This document shows positions 1-8,067 of a stretch of DNA of 64,000 nt, piece by piece; the first letter of the stretch is position 1, and every line of letters starts with the position of its first letter. Below the pieces are notes generated by a model that was not told where the DNA came from, did no database searches, and saw only the letters and a list, made by a program, of their open reading frames with translations. The stretch is taken from the NCBI RefSeq assembly GCF_002846335.1, contig NZ_PJMQ01000001.1:3658001-3722000 (forward strand), read 5' to 3'. The DNA comes from Janthinobacterium sp. 61 (lineage in GTDB: Bacteria; Pseudomonadota; Gammaproteobacteria; Burkholderiales; Burkholderiaceae_D). A program made the translations under genes and the position numbers.

Positions 1-966
1 CAAGAAGTTATCGAGGATGGGCGTGCAGTCGAGCAACTCGACGCCGCCCGCCGAATGAAATTCCGGGTGCCACTGCAAGCCCATGACGAAGCGCGCCCGC
101 TGGTAGCGGATGGCTTCGACGATATTGTCCCCTTGAGAATACGCTTCCACGGTGATATCGCGCCCCAGGTCCTTGACCGACTGGTGGTGAATGGAATTGA
201 CGAGCGCCTCGCCCGTCTTCGGGAACAGGCCCGCCAGGGACGAGCCTTTCGGGAAGACGATGGTGTGGCGGTGGCGGTCATACAGGTCGTTGACGTGGGA
301 GGTCGCGCCATCCACGTCCGAGGCGATATCCTGGTACAGGGTGCCGCCAAAGCCCACATTGATGAGTTGGCAGCCGCGGCATATGCCCAGCACGGGCTTG
401 CCGGCATCGACGAATTCGTGCAGCAGTTCCAGTTCGTACAGGTCGCGCGCGCGGTCGCCGCTCCATTCGGGCCGTGTGGCCGCCTCGGAATAGGTCTGCG
501 GCGAGACGTCGGCGCCGCCCTGCAGCACCAGGCCGTCCAGGTGGCGCGCATAGTGGCGCAAGGTGATATTGCTCGGGTGTAGCTGGCCACTGGTATTGAC
601 CGTCGGGATCATGAACACCAGCACGTCGCGCGACATGACCCATTGGGCGATCGACTCTTCCAGGTATTGCAGGTTCTTGCTGCGCAGGCCAGTGGCGCCC
701 GGCTCCGGGTGGAAAATGCGTGCCGAGATGCCGATGCGCAGAGTGCGCCGCATGAAATCGCGGCTGGCCTTGTCGCGCATCGAGCGGTAGCGCGACGAGA
801 TCACCCGCCAAGCCAGCGCCAGCGGCGTGTCGTTATCCTTCAGGTAGCGGGGCGCCGCATCGCGCGCACGGTGCTCATCATCGGGTGCCCTGCCGACCCG
901 GTCGGGTCGCGCCGGCGGCGCTGGATCGGGGGAAGGGGAATGCTGGGGATCTTTTTCGTCTGACAT
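1..966 (-). CDS. Class I glutamine amidotransferase-like gamma-glutamyl-GABA hydrolase (PuuD type), 3' end outside window
   Basis: The reading frame starts at ATG 966 and runs off the left edge, giving 322 visible codons. The nucleophile elbow LGICRGCQLINVGFGG carries the catalytic Cys. The later QWHPEFH segment holds the His of the class I glutamine amidotransferase triad. The family (peptidase C26) hydrolyses gamma-glutamyl amides, for example gamma-glutamyl-GABA in putrescine breakdown. The first 60 or so residues are a Pro/Asp/Arg-rich extension not typical of E. coli PuuD. No other polyamine gene is visible, so the substrate is inferred only from family resemblance. The missing end is probably short, since the HPE motif already lies near the C-terminus. 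Confidence 0.88.
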   Translation of the reverse strand, partial: MSDEKDPQHSPSPDPAPPARPDRVGRAPDDEHRARDAAPRYLKDNDTPLALAWRVISSRYRSMRDKASRDFMRRTLRIGISARIFHPEPGATGLRSKNLQYLEESIAQWVMSRDVLVFMIPTVNTSGQLHPSNITLRHYARHLDGLVLQGGADVSPQTYSEAATRPEWSGDRARDLYELELLHEFVDAGKPVLGICRGCQLINVGFGGTLYQDIASDVDGATSHVNDLYDRHRHTIVFPKGSSLAGLFPKTGEALVNSIHHQSVKDLGRDITVEAYSQGDNIVEAIRYQRARFVMGLQWHPEFHSAGGVELLDCTPILDNFL

Positions 967-1266
967 GGCAAGGCTGACTGAAAGCGGAGACGTTTTCAAT
1001 ATAAACCCCTGCCTCCCAAAGCACGATTCAATTTTGTAACAAAAGCACATGTGCGGCGCATCCACGCAACAATTCCGCGGCACAGCGCATACAGCCCGTT
1101 TACGCGGGCGGCCTCGCTTTTTAGAGAATCTTTACGCCCCCGCTGCTAATCTTGAACGTACCTCAACCACCGCTGCAAAGCCACCATGGAACCCCATTCA
1201 CGCCTGCAAACGCATCAAGCACATCAAGCACTGCCCCACCGCCACCCCCGCCTGCCCACTTTCCTC
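967..1266. other. Divergent intergenic region, no gene seen
   Basis: This 300-bp stretch separates the amidotransferase (minus) from the small gene at 1267 (plus). It is AT-richer around 990-1050 and should hold both promoters, but I see no convincing -35/-10 pair, operator palindrome or conserved RNA. Confidence 0.4.
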
Positions 1267-1494
1267 ATGCATATCACGGTCGACAAGTCCTGCTTGGCCG
1301 AGCTGCGCCAGCTGGTCGTCAAGACGTGCGGCGGCATGCTGTCGTTCATGCGCGTCGAGGCGGTCGACCACGCCGAACGCATGAAGGTATGGCTGTGCGT
1401 GACGGAGCCGGCCCTGCGCCTGACCATGGATGCCGTCATGCGCCTGCTGCCGGCGGCGGAATTTGGCCGCATCAGCCAGGGGAAATCGTCATGA
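1267..1494 (+). CDS. Hypothetical small protein, 75 aa
   Basis: I do not recognise this protein. It begins MHITVDKSCLAELRQLVVKT and looks like a compact soluble alpha/beta domain, with no signal peptide or membrane segment. Its stop overlaps the dapA start as ATGA (1491-1494), which suggests translational coupling. An in-frame ATG at 1186 would add 27 His/Pro-rich residues, but neither start has a clear Shine-Dalgarno sequence. I prefer 1267 because the extension has the composition of non-coding sequence. Confidence 0.55.
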   Translation: MHITVDKSCLAELRQLVVKTCGGMLSFMRVEAVDHAERMKVWLCVTEPALRLTMDAVMRLLPAAEFGRISQGKSS

Positions 1495-2528
1495 ACCAGT
1501 ACTCCTGCGAGCAGGCGATGTCTTCATCGCGCATTACCGCGCATTTCCAGGGCATCTGGGTGCCGATGGTCACGCCATTCCGTGATGGCGATGGCGAAAT
1601 CGACTTCGACGCCGCCCAGCAGCTGGCCAGCGAACTGGCCGCCAGTGGCATCGATGGCCTGGTGGTATGCGGCACCACGGGCGAAGCGGCCATGCTGAGC
1701 GCCACGGAGCAAACCATGCTGCTCGAAAGCGTACTCGAAGCCATCGGTCCCCGCTTCCCCGTCGTAATGGGCGTGGGTGGCAGCGATACGCGCGGCGTCG
1801 TCGCCACGGTGCAGCGCTATCACGACCATCCGCTGGCCGGTCTGCTGGTCTCGGCACCGTCATATGTACGCCCTTCGCAGGACGGCATCGTGCGCCACTT
1901 CCAGGCCATCGCCGCCGCCACCGACCAGTCCATCGTGCTGTACAACGTTCCTGCCCGCACGGGGGTCAATATCGAACCGCAGACGGCGGCGCTGCTGGCG
2001 TGCGACTCGCACTTCGTCGCCATCAAGGAAGCGGGTGGCAAGCTGCAACAACTGGGCGAACTGCTGCTCGACACGCGCCTGGACGTGCTGTGCGGCGACG
2101 ATGCGCTGCTGCTGGCCAGCCTCTCCATGGGCGGCCATGGCGCCATGTCGGCCGCCGCCCAGATACGCCCCGACCTGTATGCGCAGCTGTACCACCTGGT
2201 CAAGCAGGGCCGCCACGGCGCCGCCGGCGCCCTGTTCAAGGTCATGCTGCCCGTCATCCGCCTGCTGTTTGCCGAACCCAATCCTGGCCCAGTGAAGGCG
2301 GCGTTGGCCATGCAGGGCAAGGTACGCGACGAGCTGCGACTGCCGATGACGCCGATGTCTTCGGCCGGCAAGCACAAGCTGGCCGAAGCACTCGAACCAC
2401 TGATGGCACTGCCCGTATGGACAGCCGGCGACAGGGACGCGCCACGCGAAGGCTGTTTGCTGCAACTGATCTCCGCCGCCAACCTGATGCCAGCCGTGCG
2501 CCAAGATGATCATCGCCATCACGGATGA
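1491..2528 (+). CDS. dapA: Dihydrodipicolinate synthase/N-acetylneuraminate lyase family aldolase (DapA-like)
   Basis: This is a (beta/alpha)8 class I aldolase of 345 aa. It has the pyruvate-binding GTTGE motif near residue 60, the Tyr of LYNVPARTG near residue 150 with the following Arg, and the Schiff-base Lys in VAIKEAGG. With these residues it is likely 4-hydroxy-tetrahydrodipicolinate synthase, condensing pyruvate with aspartate semialdehyde in lysine and peptidoglycan synthesis. A paralogue with another aldol substrate cannot be excluded. The protein is about 50 residues longer than the usual 290. The extra C-terminal tail ends in a His-rich stretch and overlaps the next gene by 23 bp. 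The start at 1491 is fixed by the ATGA overlap with the 75-aa gene. Confidence 0.85.
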   Translation: MNQYSCEQAMSSSRITAHFQGIWVPMVTPFRDGDGEIDFDAAQQLASELAASGIDGLVVCGTTGEAAMLSATEQTMLLESVLEAIGPRFPVVMGVGGSDTRGVVATVQRYHDHPLAGLLVSAPSYVRPSQDGIVRHFQAIAAATDQSIVLYNVPARTGVNIEPQTAALLACDSHFVAIKEAGGKLQQLGELLLDTRLDVLCGDDALLLASLSMGGHGAMSAAAQIRPDLYAQLYHLVKQGRHGAAGALFKVMLPVIRLLFAEPNPGPVKAALAMQGKVRDELRLPMTPMSSAGKHKLAEALEPLMALPVWTAGDRDAPREGCLLQLISAANLMPAVRQDDHRHHG

Positions 2529-3048
2529 GCGCGGGGGGATGGAGAAATCCATCCTGGCCGGGCGGCTGGCCGCCTCGCGCGCGCTGGCCGGACGCAAGGT
2601 ATTGCTGCTCGATGCCGATCCACGCCAGGGAGCCATGGAGCAGGCCAGGAATATGCACGACGGGGCCAAGCACGGCAGCATGACGCGGCCAAGCCTGATG
2701 GCGCGTGCCATCAGCGCCAAGGGCCTGCAGCCGGAGCTGGAACACCTGGTGAACTGCTACCATGACATCGTCATTGACAGCGAAGGCCGCGACTCCATGG
2801 GCAGCCGCTCGGCCCTGATCGCCGCGCGCGTGCTGGTGGTGCCGCTGGACGGTGTCGTGGACGGCGCCGCGCAGGCTTGCCTGGCGCGCCGCATCGCGCA
2901 CGCGCGCAGCGTCAATCCTGACCTGCGCGTCCTGCTGGCGACGGACACGCAAGCGGCCCCCGCCCATGCCCTGGCCGCACAGATTCCCGCCTCCCGCGTG
3001 GTCAGCCTGGGACAGCTGTATTGCGCCGTCTTTAACCTGCCAGCCTAG
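2506..3048 (+). CDS. ParA/MinD-like protein with degenerate Walker A motif
   Basis: This 180-aa protein has the fold signature of ParA-family deviant Walker ATPases: the strand-loop MIIAITDERGGMEKSI, the switch-like LLLDADPRQGAMEQAR, a Walker B-like DIVIDSEGR and a VVPLDG strand. The family P-loop is KGGxGKT/S. Here it reads RGGMEKS, so the signature Lys is Arg and the second P-loop Gly is Glu. That should impair nucleotide binding. Similar short ParA-like proteins occur outside plasmid partition loci, and no parB is nearby. The start overlaps the 3' end of dapA, so the two are probably co-translated. Function unknown; it may be a non-hydrolysing binding protein. Confidence 0.65.
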   Translation: MIIAITDERGGMEKSILAGRLAASRALAGRKVLLLDADPRQGAMEQARNMHDGAKHGSMTRPSLMARAISAKGLQPELEHLVNCYHDIVIDSEGRDSMGSRSALIAARVLVVPLDGVVDGAAQACLARRIAHARSVNPDLRVLLATDTQAAPAHALAAQIPASRVVSLGQLYCAVFNLPA

Positions 3049-3057
3049 CTCGGCATG

Positions 3058-3096
3058 CAAAAAAAAAGGCGGCGCATGCGCCGCCTCTCCTTTTAT
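3058..3096. terminator. Rho-independent terminator, mainly serving the minus-strand porin
   Basis: A perfect palindrome GGCGGCGCATGCGCCGCC at 3068-3085 is preceded by about nine A residues on plus, which is a T-run for minus-strand transcripts. The plus side has only a weak T-rich tail. It lies between convergent genes ending at 3048 and 3106. Confidence 0.8.
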
Positions 3097-3105
3097 CTCC
3101 GTCAA

Positions 3106-3855
3106 TTAAAACGTTTTGCTGACCGTCAGTTGCAGCGCTGTCTTGCCCATGAATTTGCCATTCACCGGCGACGCATAGGCCGACTTGCCCGCGTTCGTAC
3201 CGATCACGGCCAGCGCGCCTGTCACGATGCCGAAATCGCGAGTGACGCCCACTTTCCAGTCCGTGTAGCTCGACGCATCATTGTTTTTGACCTTCTGGTG
3301 GCCAGCGTGCAGGGTGCCGGTCCAGCCGTTCGTCAGGTCGATATTCGCGCCAATGTCCAGGTAGCCGCTGTTCTTGCTGTTGACGATACCGAACAGGTTG
3401 GAGACGGCGTGCGAATACTTGATATAGGCGGGACCATACGACAGCTGGCCGTAGACTTCCTGCGTATCCGCGTCGGCCAGGCCAGCGATACCCTTCAAGC
3501 CATTGTCCGCATACACATACGCGAGCACGCCCACGTCATAGCCGATATCGGCCGTCAACTGGCCGCGCTTGCCCGCATACAGATCCACTTCCACGTCGCC
3601 ACTGCCGCCCGCATCCTTGGTCCACTTGATGGTGGAGGCCCAGGCGCCCGCATACAGGCCGGTGGGGTTGTTGACGTAGTCGACGCCGCCCTGCAGCGCG
3701 GGTTTCAAGCGCGTCTGCGAAATGCCGCGATAACGGTAGTCGGACACGCCGGCCACGTTGAAGCTGACTTCATTATCGGGCTTGGCCTCTTCCGCATGGG
3801 CCAGGCTGCCCGTAAAGGCGGTGGCGACGGCAAGTGCAAGTAGCATTTTATTCAT
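3106..3855 (-). CDS. TorF-family putative outer-membrane porin
   Basis: The 249-aa product starts with a Sec signal peptide (MNKMLLALAVATAFTGSLAHA, cleaved after AHA). The mature part is rich in Gly, aromatic residues and alternating beta-strand patterns, and begins EVSFNVAGVSDYRYRGISQT, the hallmark of the TIGR02001/TorF family. It ends with aromatic Phe, as outer-membrane barrels do. The start at 3855 is chosen for the purine-rich stretch and signal peptide directly following; an upstream in-frame ATG at 3969 would bury the signal. Transported solute unknown. It is monocistronic, with a strong terminator at 3068. Confidence 0.85.
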   Translation of the reverse strand: MNKMLLALAVATAFTGSLAHAEEAKPDNEVSFNVAGVSDYRYRGISQTRLKPALQGGVDYVNNPTGLYAGAWASTIKWTKDAGGSGDVEVDLYAGKRGQLTADIGYDVGVLAYVYADNGLKGIAGLADADTQEVYGQLSYGPAYIKYSHAVSNLFGIVNSKNSGYLDIGANIDLTNGWTGTLHAGHQKVKNNDASSYTDWKVGVTRDFGIVTGALAVIGTNAGKSAYASPVNGKFMGKTALQLTVSKTF

Positions 3856-3986
3856 GGTTTTTTCTTCTTCATGGGTGGTATGGGCCTTTGCCAACATGGC
3901 GCAGCTGGCCCGCCGCTGCAAAACAATGGGTAAAGCGTCCCCCCGGCGCGCGCGGCGCCCGTTTTCCAACAGGGGATTAACAGTTG

Positions 3987-4685
3987 TTAGAGCGGCAGCA
4001 GCAAGCGGTAGCCGACAGCCGTTTCCGTCAGCAGGTACTGCGGCTGGGCCGGGTCGGCTTCCAGCTTCTGGCGCAGATGCCCCATGTAGATACGCAGGTA
4101 GTGACCGTTTTCGCTATTCGATGGCCCCCACACTTCGCGCAGCAGTTGCGGATTGGTGACCACCCTGCCCGCGTTCTTCACGAGTACCGACAGCAAGCGG
4201 AATTCCGTTGGCGTCATGTGCACCAGCTGCTTGTTGCGCGTCACCAGCCGGTCCTTCAAGTCGACCCGCACGTCGCCGAACTGCACCACGCCATCGTCGC
4301 TGGCGGCAGGCTGGCGCTGACGGCGCAAGGTGGCGCGCACGCGGGCCAGCAGCTCGCCAACGCCGAACGGCTTGGTCAGGTAATCGTCGGCGCCCGCGTC
4401 CAGCGCGCGTATCTTGTCCTCTTCGTCGACCCGCGCCGAAAGCACGATGATGGGCACGGCCGACCATTTGCGGATGTCAGCGATGAAGTCGATGCCGTCG
4501 CCGTCGGGCAGGCCCAGGTCCAGCACGATCATGTCGGGCCGGCGAGTGCCGGCATCGATCAGACCCCGCTGCATGGTGGCGGACTCGAAAATCTGCCAGC
4601 CCTCGTCCTCCAGCGCGGCACGCACGAAGCGGCGGATTTGCGGCTCATCCTCAACCAGCAAGGCGGTGGCGGAAGGTTCGTTCAT
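3987..4685 (-). CDS. kdpE: KdpE response regulator
   Basis: This is a 232-aa OmpR/PhoB-type response regulator. The receiver domain (about residues 8-120) has the phospho-acceptor Asp in MIVLDLGLPDGDG and the conserved Lys in YLTKPFG. The C-terminal winged helix (about 135-230) ends with the GHYLRIYMGHLRQKLE recognition region. It overlaps the kdpD stop by ATGA (4682-4685). In the known system phospho-KdpE activates kdpFABC when K+ is limiting. It is the last gene of the operon, so the regulators are co-transcribed with the transporter. Confidence 0.96.
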   Translation of the reverse strand: MNEPSATALLVEDEPQIRRFVRAALEDEGWQIFESATMQRGLIDAGTRRPDMIVLDLGLPDGDGIDFIADIRKWSAVPIIVLSARVDEEDKIRALDAGADDYLTKPFGVGELLARVRATLRRQRQPAASDDGVVQFGDVRVDLKDRLVTRNKQLVHMTPTEFRLLSVLVKNAGRVVTNPQLLREVWGPSNSENGHYLRIYMGHLRQKLEADPAQPQYLLTETAVGYRLLLPL

Positions 4686-7423
4686 GATGGTTTTCCTGTT
4701 TCATAGTCGTTGGCGTCATCGAGTTCTATCTCTGGCGGCGCAGGGGGCGTGCCCAGCGGCAGGCTGAACACGATGGCAGCGCCCTGTCCCGGCGCGTGCG
4801 GCTGCGCGTGGATGGTGCCACCGTGGGCTTCGACGATGGCGCGGCAGATGGCCAGCCCCAGTCCGACGCCCGGCTTGTTCGATTCGCGCTCGCCGCGCGT
4901 GAATTTTTCAAAGATGGCTTCTTCGCGGCCAGGCGGCAGGCCCGGGCCATCGTCAAACACCCTCACCTGCAGGAACTGGCCGTGCACCCCGGCCGCGACC
5001 GTGATGGTGCTGCCGGGCGGCGTGTACTTGGCCGCGTTTTCCAGCAGGTTGCACAGCACGCGCTCGATCAGCACGGCGTCGTAGCGCACCAGCGGCAAAT
5101 CCGGCGCCAGCTGCGTCTGCACGGCATGTTGCAGCAATTGCGGGCCGCTGGCGCGCAGCGCGCTGCCCACCACTTCTTCCAGCGCCTGCCATTGCAGGTT
5201 CAGGCGCACCTGTCCGCTTTCGATGCGCGCCATGTCCAGCAAGTTCGCCACCAGGGCGCTCATGCGCACGGTTTCGGACTGCAGCGAGCGCGCCATGTCC
5301 AGCTGCGCAGGTGACAACGCCGGCCTGGACAGGGCCAACGATTCGGCCAGCCCCACCAGCGACGTCAATGGCGTGCGCAAGTCGTGCGACAGTGCCGCCA
5401 GCAGAGAGTTGCGCAGGCGCTCGGACTCCATCTGCAGCAGCGCACCCTGGGCCACGTCGATGTAATGCACGCGCTCGAGGGCGATGGCCGCCAGGGCGGC
5501 AAAGGTATCGAGGTGCTGGCGCTGCTCCGGTACCAGCAGCCAGCGCCCGTGCTGGGCAGCCTCCAGCGGCAACAGCGCCAGCACGCCCCGCGTGCGCATC
5601 GGCGCGATCAGCGGCAGGTAGAAAATGGGGGAAGCAGGCAAGGTATCGGTACCCGTGCCAGCTGCCTGCGCATGGTCGAAGGCCCACTGCGCGATGCCCA
5701 TGTCCAGCGCCTCGCTTCCGTTCGGGGTCTGCAGGCTGCCCTCGTCATCAGGCAGGAGCAAGGAGGCGCGTGCGCGGAAAGCCCGCTCGATGGCGCTTTT
5801 CGTGATATCGAAAATCTGCTCCGTCTGCAGCACGCCGGACAATTCCCGCGAAAACTCGTACAGGGCGCGGGCGCGCGCTTCGCGGTGCGATGCAACGCGT
5901 GCCTGGAAGCGCAGGCCGGCCGTCAGGTGGCCTGTGATCAGGCCCACGGCCAGCATCACCCCAAAGGTGATCACATACTGAAAATCGCCCACGGCAAACG
6001 AGAAGCGGGGCGGCACGAAAATGAAATCGAAGCAGGCCACGCCCACCAGGCTGGCCAGCGCCGCCGGCCCGCGCCCCAGGCGCACGGCCACCAGCACCAC
6101 CGTCAGCAGCGACAGCATGGCGATATTGGCCAGGTCCAGGTAGGGTTGCAGGGGGACCGAGGCCAGGGCCGTGCCCAGGCTGGCGCCGGCGGCCAGTATG
6201 TAGCGCCAATGGCGCGATGGCCTGCGCGTCGCCTCCGCATCCTCGCCCGGCGCGCGCCGGGGCGCCGCATCCGCTGGCGGCAAGCCTACTTCGATCAAAT
6301 CGATATCGGGTGCCAAAGTGGCCATGCGCACGGCGGGCGGCGCATGCCACAAGCGCGCCAGCGCACCGGCGCGGCCACGGCCTACGATGACTTTCGATAT
6401 ATTCGCGCTGCGCGCATACTCGACCACGGCGCCGGCGATGTCGGCGGACGGCACAATGGCCGTGCGTGCGCCCAGGTCCTGCGCCAGTTTCAGCGTTTTC
6501 AGGATGCGTTCGCGTTCGCGCGCCGGCAGACGCTGCAGGCGCGGCGTTTCCACGTACAGCGCGTGCCATTCGGCATTCAGCTGGCTGGCCAGGCGCGCCG
6601 TGCTGCGGATAACGTGTTCGCCACCCGCGTGCGGCCCCACGCAGGCGAGCAGCGCGGCGCCCGTCTTCCAAACGGAATTGATGGATTTCTCGACGCGGTA
6701 AGCCTGCACGTCGTCCTGCACCCGGTCCGCCGTGCGGCGCAAGGCCAGTTCGCGCAGGGCGATCAGGTTACCCTTGCGGAAAAAATGCTGGGATGCCCGC
6801 TCGGCCTGCTGCGGCTGGTATACCTTGCCCTGCTTCAGGCGGCGCAGCAATTCATCAGCCGGAATATCGACCAGCACCACTTCATCGGCGCGGTCGAACA
6901 CTGTGTCAGGCAGGGTTTCTGCCACGCGCACGCCCGTGATCCCGCCCACCACATCGTTGAGGCTTTCCAGGTGCTGCACATTCACGGTCGACAGCACGTC
7001 GATGCCGGCCGCAAGCAACTCCTCGACATCCTGCCAGCGCTTCGGATGACGCGAACCGGCCACGTTCGAATGGGCCAGTTCATCCATCAATATCAGCGAC
7101 GGCGCGCGGCGCAGGGCCTCGTCCAGGTCGAACTCGAAAAGGGTCTTGCCCCGGTATTCGATCGCCTTCAAGGGGAGTACGGGCAAACCGTCAAGCTGGG
7201 CGGCCGTATCCTGGCGCCCATGCGTCTCCACCACGCCCACCAGCAGATCCTGGCCATCGGCCAGCAGTTTGCGGGCGGCGGCCAGCATCGCATAGGTCTT
7301 GCCGACGCCGGCCGATGCGCCGAAGTAAATGCGCAGCCGGCCGCGCGCGGCTTTCTTTTCCTGTGCCTGCACTTGCGCCAGCAGGGCATCAGGGTCGGGG
7401 CGTTGGCTGTCGTTGGGGAGCAT
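4682..7423 (-). CDS. kdpD: KdpD osmosensitive K+ channel sensor histidine kinase
   Basis: The 913-aa product has the full KdpD architecture. There is an N-terminal KdpD domain with Walker A GASAGVGKT (residues 35-43), a universal-stress-like domain (about 255-375), four membrane segments (about 405-505), a GAF-like region (about 520-650), HisKA with the phospho-accepting His680 in LSHDLRTPLTSL, and HATPase_c with N, G1 (DDGPGLP) and G2 (GVGLGLAIC) boxes. It autophosphorylates and controls KdpE in response to K+ limitation and turgor. It lies 58 bp downstream of kdpC and overlaps kdpE by 4 bp. All catalytic elements look intact. Confidence 0.96.
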   Translation of the reverse strand: MLPNDSQRPDPDALLAQVQAQEKKAARGRLRIYFGASAGVGKTYAMLAAARKLLADGQDLLVGVVETHGRQDTAAQLDGLPVLPLKAIEYRGKTLFEFDLDEALRRAPSLILMDELAHSNVAGSRHPKRWQDVEELLAAGIDVLSTVNVQHLESLNDVVGGITGVRVAETLPDTVFDRADEVVLVDIPADELLRRLKQGKVYQPQQAERASQHFFRKGNLIALRELALRRTADRVQDDVQAYRVEKSINSVWKTGAALLACVGPHAGGEHVIRSTARLASQLNAEWHALYVETPRLQRLPARERERILKTLKLAQDLGARTAIVPSADIAGAVVEYARSANISKVIVGRGRAGALARLWHAPPAVRMATLAPDIDLIEVGLPPADAAPRRAPGEDAEATRRPSRHWRYILAAGASLGTALASVPLQPYLDLANIAMLSLLTVVLVAVRLGRGPAALASLVGVACFDFIFVPPRFSFAVGDFQYVITFGVMLAVGLITGHLTAGLRFQARVASHREARARALYEFSRELSGVLQTEQIFDITKSAIERAFRARASLLLPDDEGSLQTPNGSEALDMGIAQWAFDHAQAAGTGTDTLPASPIFYLPLIAPMRTRGVLALLPLEAAQHGRWLLVPEQRQHLDTFAALAAIALERVHYIDVAQGALLQMESERLRNSLLAALSHDLRTPLTSLVGLAESLALSRPALSPAQLDMARSLQSETVRMSALVANLLDMARIESGQVRLNLQWQALEEVVGSALRASGPQLLQHAVQTQLAPDLPLVRYDAVLIERVLCNLLENAAKYTPPGSTITVAAGVHGQFLQVRVFDDGPGLPPGREEAIFEKFTRGERESNKPGVGLGLAICRAIVEAHGGTIHAQPHAPGQGAAIVFSLPLGTPPAPPEIELDDANDYETGKPS

Positions 7424-7481
7424 GGGTATCTTTTAATTTCAAAACCAGGGGCAAAACCGGCGGCTCTGCCCCTGCATCATC

Positions 7482-8057
7482 TTACTTCGCGGCCGCATCG
7501 AGCGCCAGATTCAGTTCCAGCACATTCACCCGTGGTTCGCCGAAAAAGCCGATATACGCGGTTTTCTGTACCTTGGCGATGGCGTTTTCCACCTGCGCCA
7601 GCGGCACTGCGCGTACGCGGGCCACACGCGGCGCCTGGTACAAGGCTGCCGCCAGGCTGATTTCCGGGTCCAGGCCGCTGCTCGATGCCGTCACCAGGTC
7701 GACGGGAATGGCGCGCGTGTTGCCTGGATCAGCTTCCTTCAGCGCGGCGATGCGCGCCTTGACGGCGTCCACCAGGGCCGGATTGGTCGGTCCCTGGTTC
7801 GAGCCGCTCGAACCGGCACCGTTGTTGGCCATCGGCGCGGTGGCCGATGGACGGCCCCAGAAATACTTGGGCGAGGTGAAGGACTGGCCGATCAGCATCG
7901 AACCGACGGGCTTGCCACCACGCTCGACGATGCTGCCATTGACTTCATCGTTGAAGGCCAGCTGCCCGATGCCGGCCGTGGCAAACGGATAGACGACACC
8001 GCAAATCACGGTCAGTGCGGCAAACAGGACCAGGGCGGGACGTACGATAGTGCTCAT
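7482..8057 (-). CDS. kdpC: KdpC, K+-transporting ATPase subunit C
   Basis: The 191-aa protein has one N-terminal membrane helix (about residues 8-28) and a periplasmic domain with the family segments GQSFTSPKYFWGRPSA and SSGLDPEISLAAALYQ. KdpC stabilises the KdpFABC complex and assists K+ binding at KdpA. It lies 10 bp downstream of kdpB. Length matches the family (about 190 aa). Confidence 0.96.
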   Translation of the reverse strand: MSTIVRPALVLFAALTVICGVVYPFATAGIGQLAFNDEVNGSIVERGGKPVGSMLIGQSFTSPKYFWGRPSATAPMANNGAGSSGSNQGPTNPALVDAVKARIAALKEADPGNTRAIPVDLVTASSSGLDPEISLAAALYQAPRVARVRAVPLAQVENAIAKVQKTAYIGFFGEPRVNVLELNLALDAAAK

Positions 8058-8067
8058 GATGGTTCCT

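Noticed and set aside
5384..7660. 758-codon plus-strand open frame
   Set aside because: Antisense to kdpD, which has all kinase motifs; no recognisable domain.
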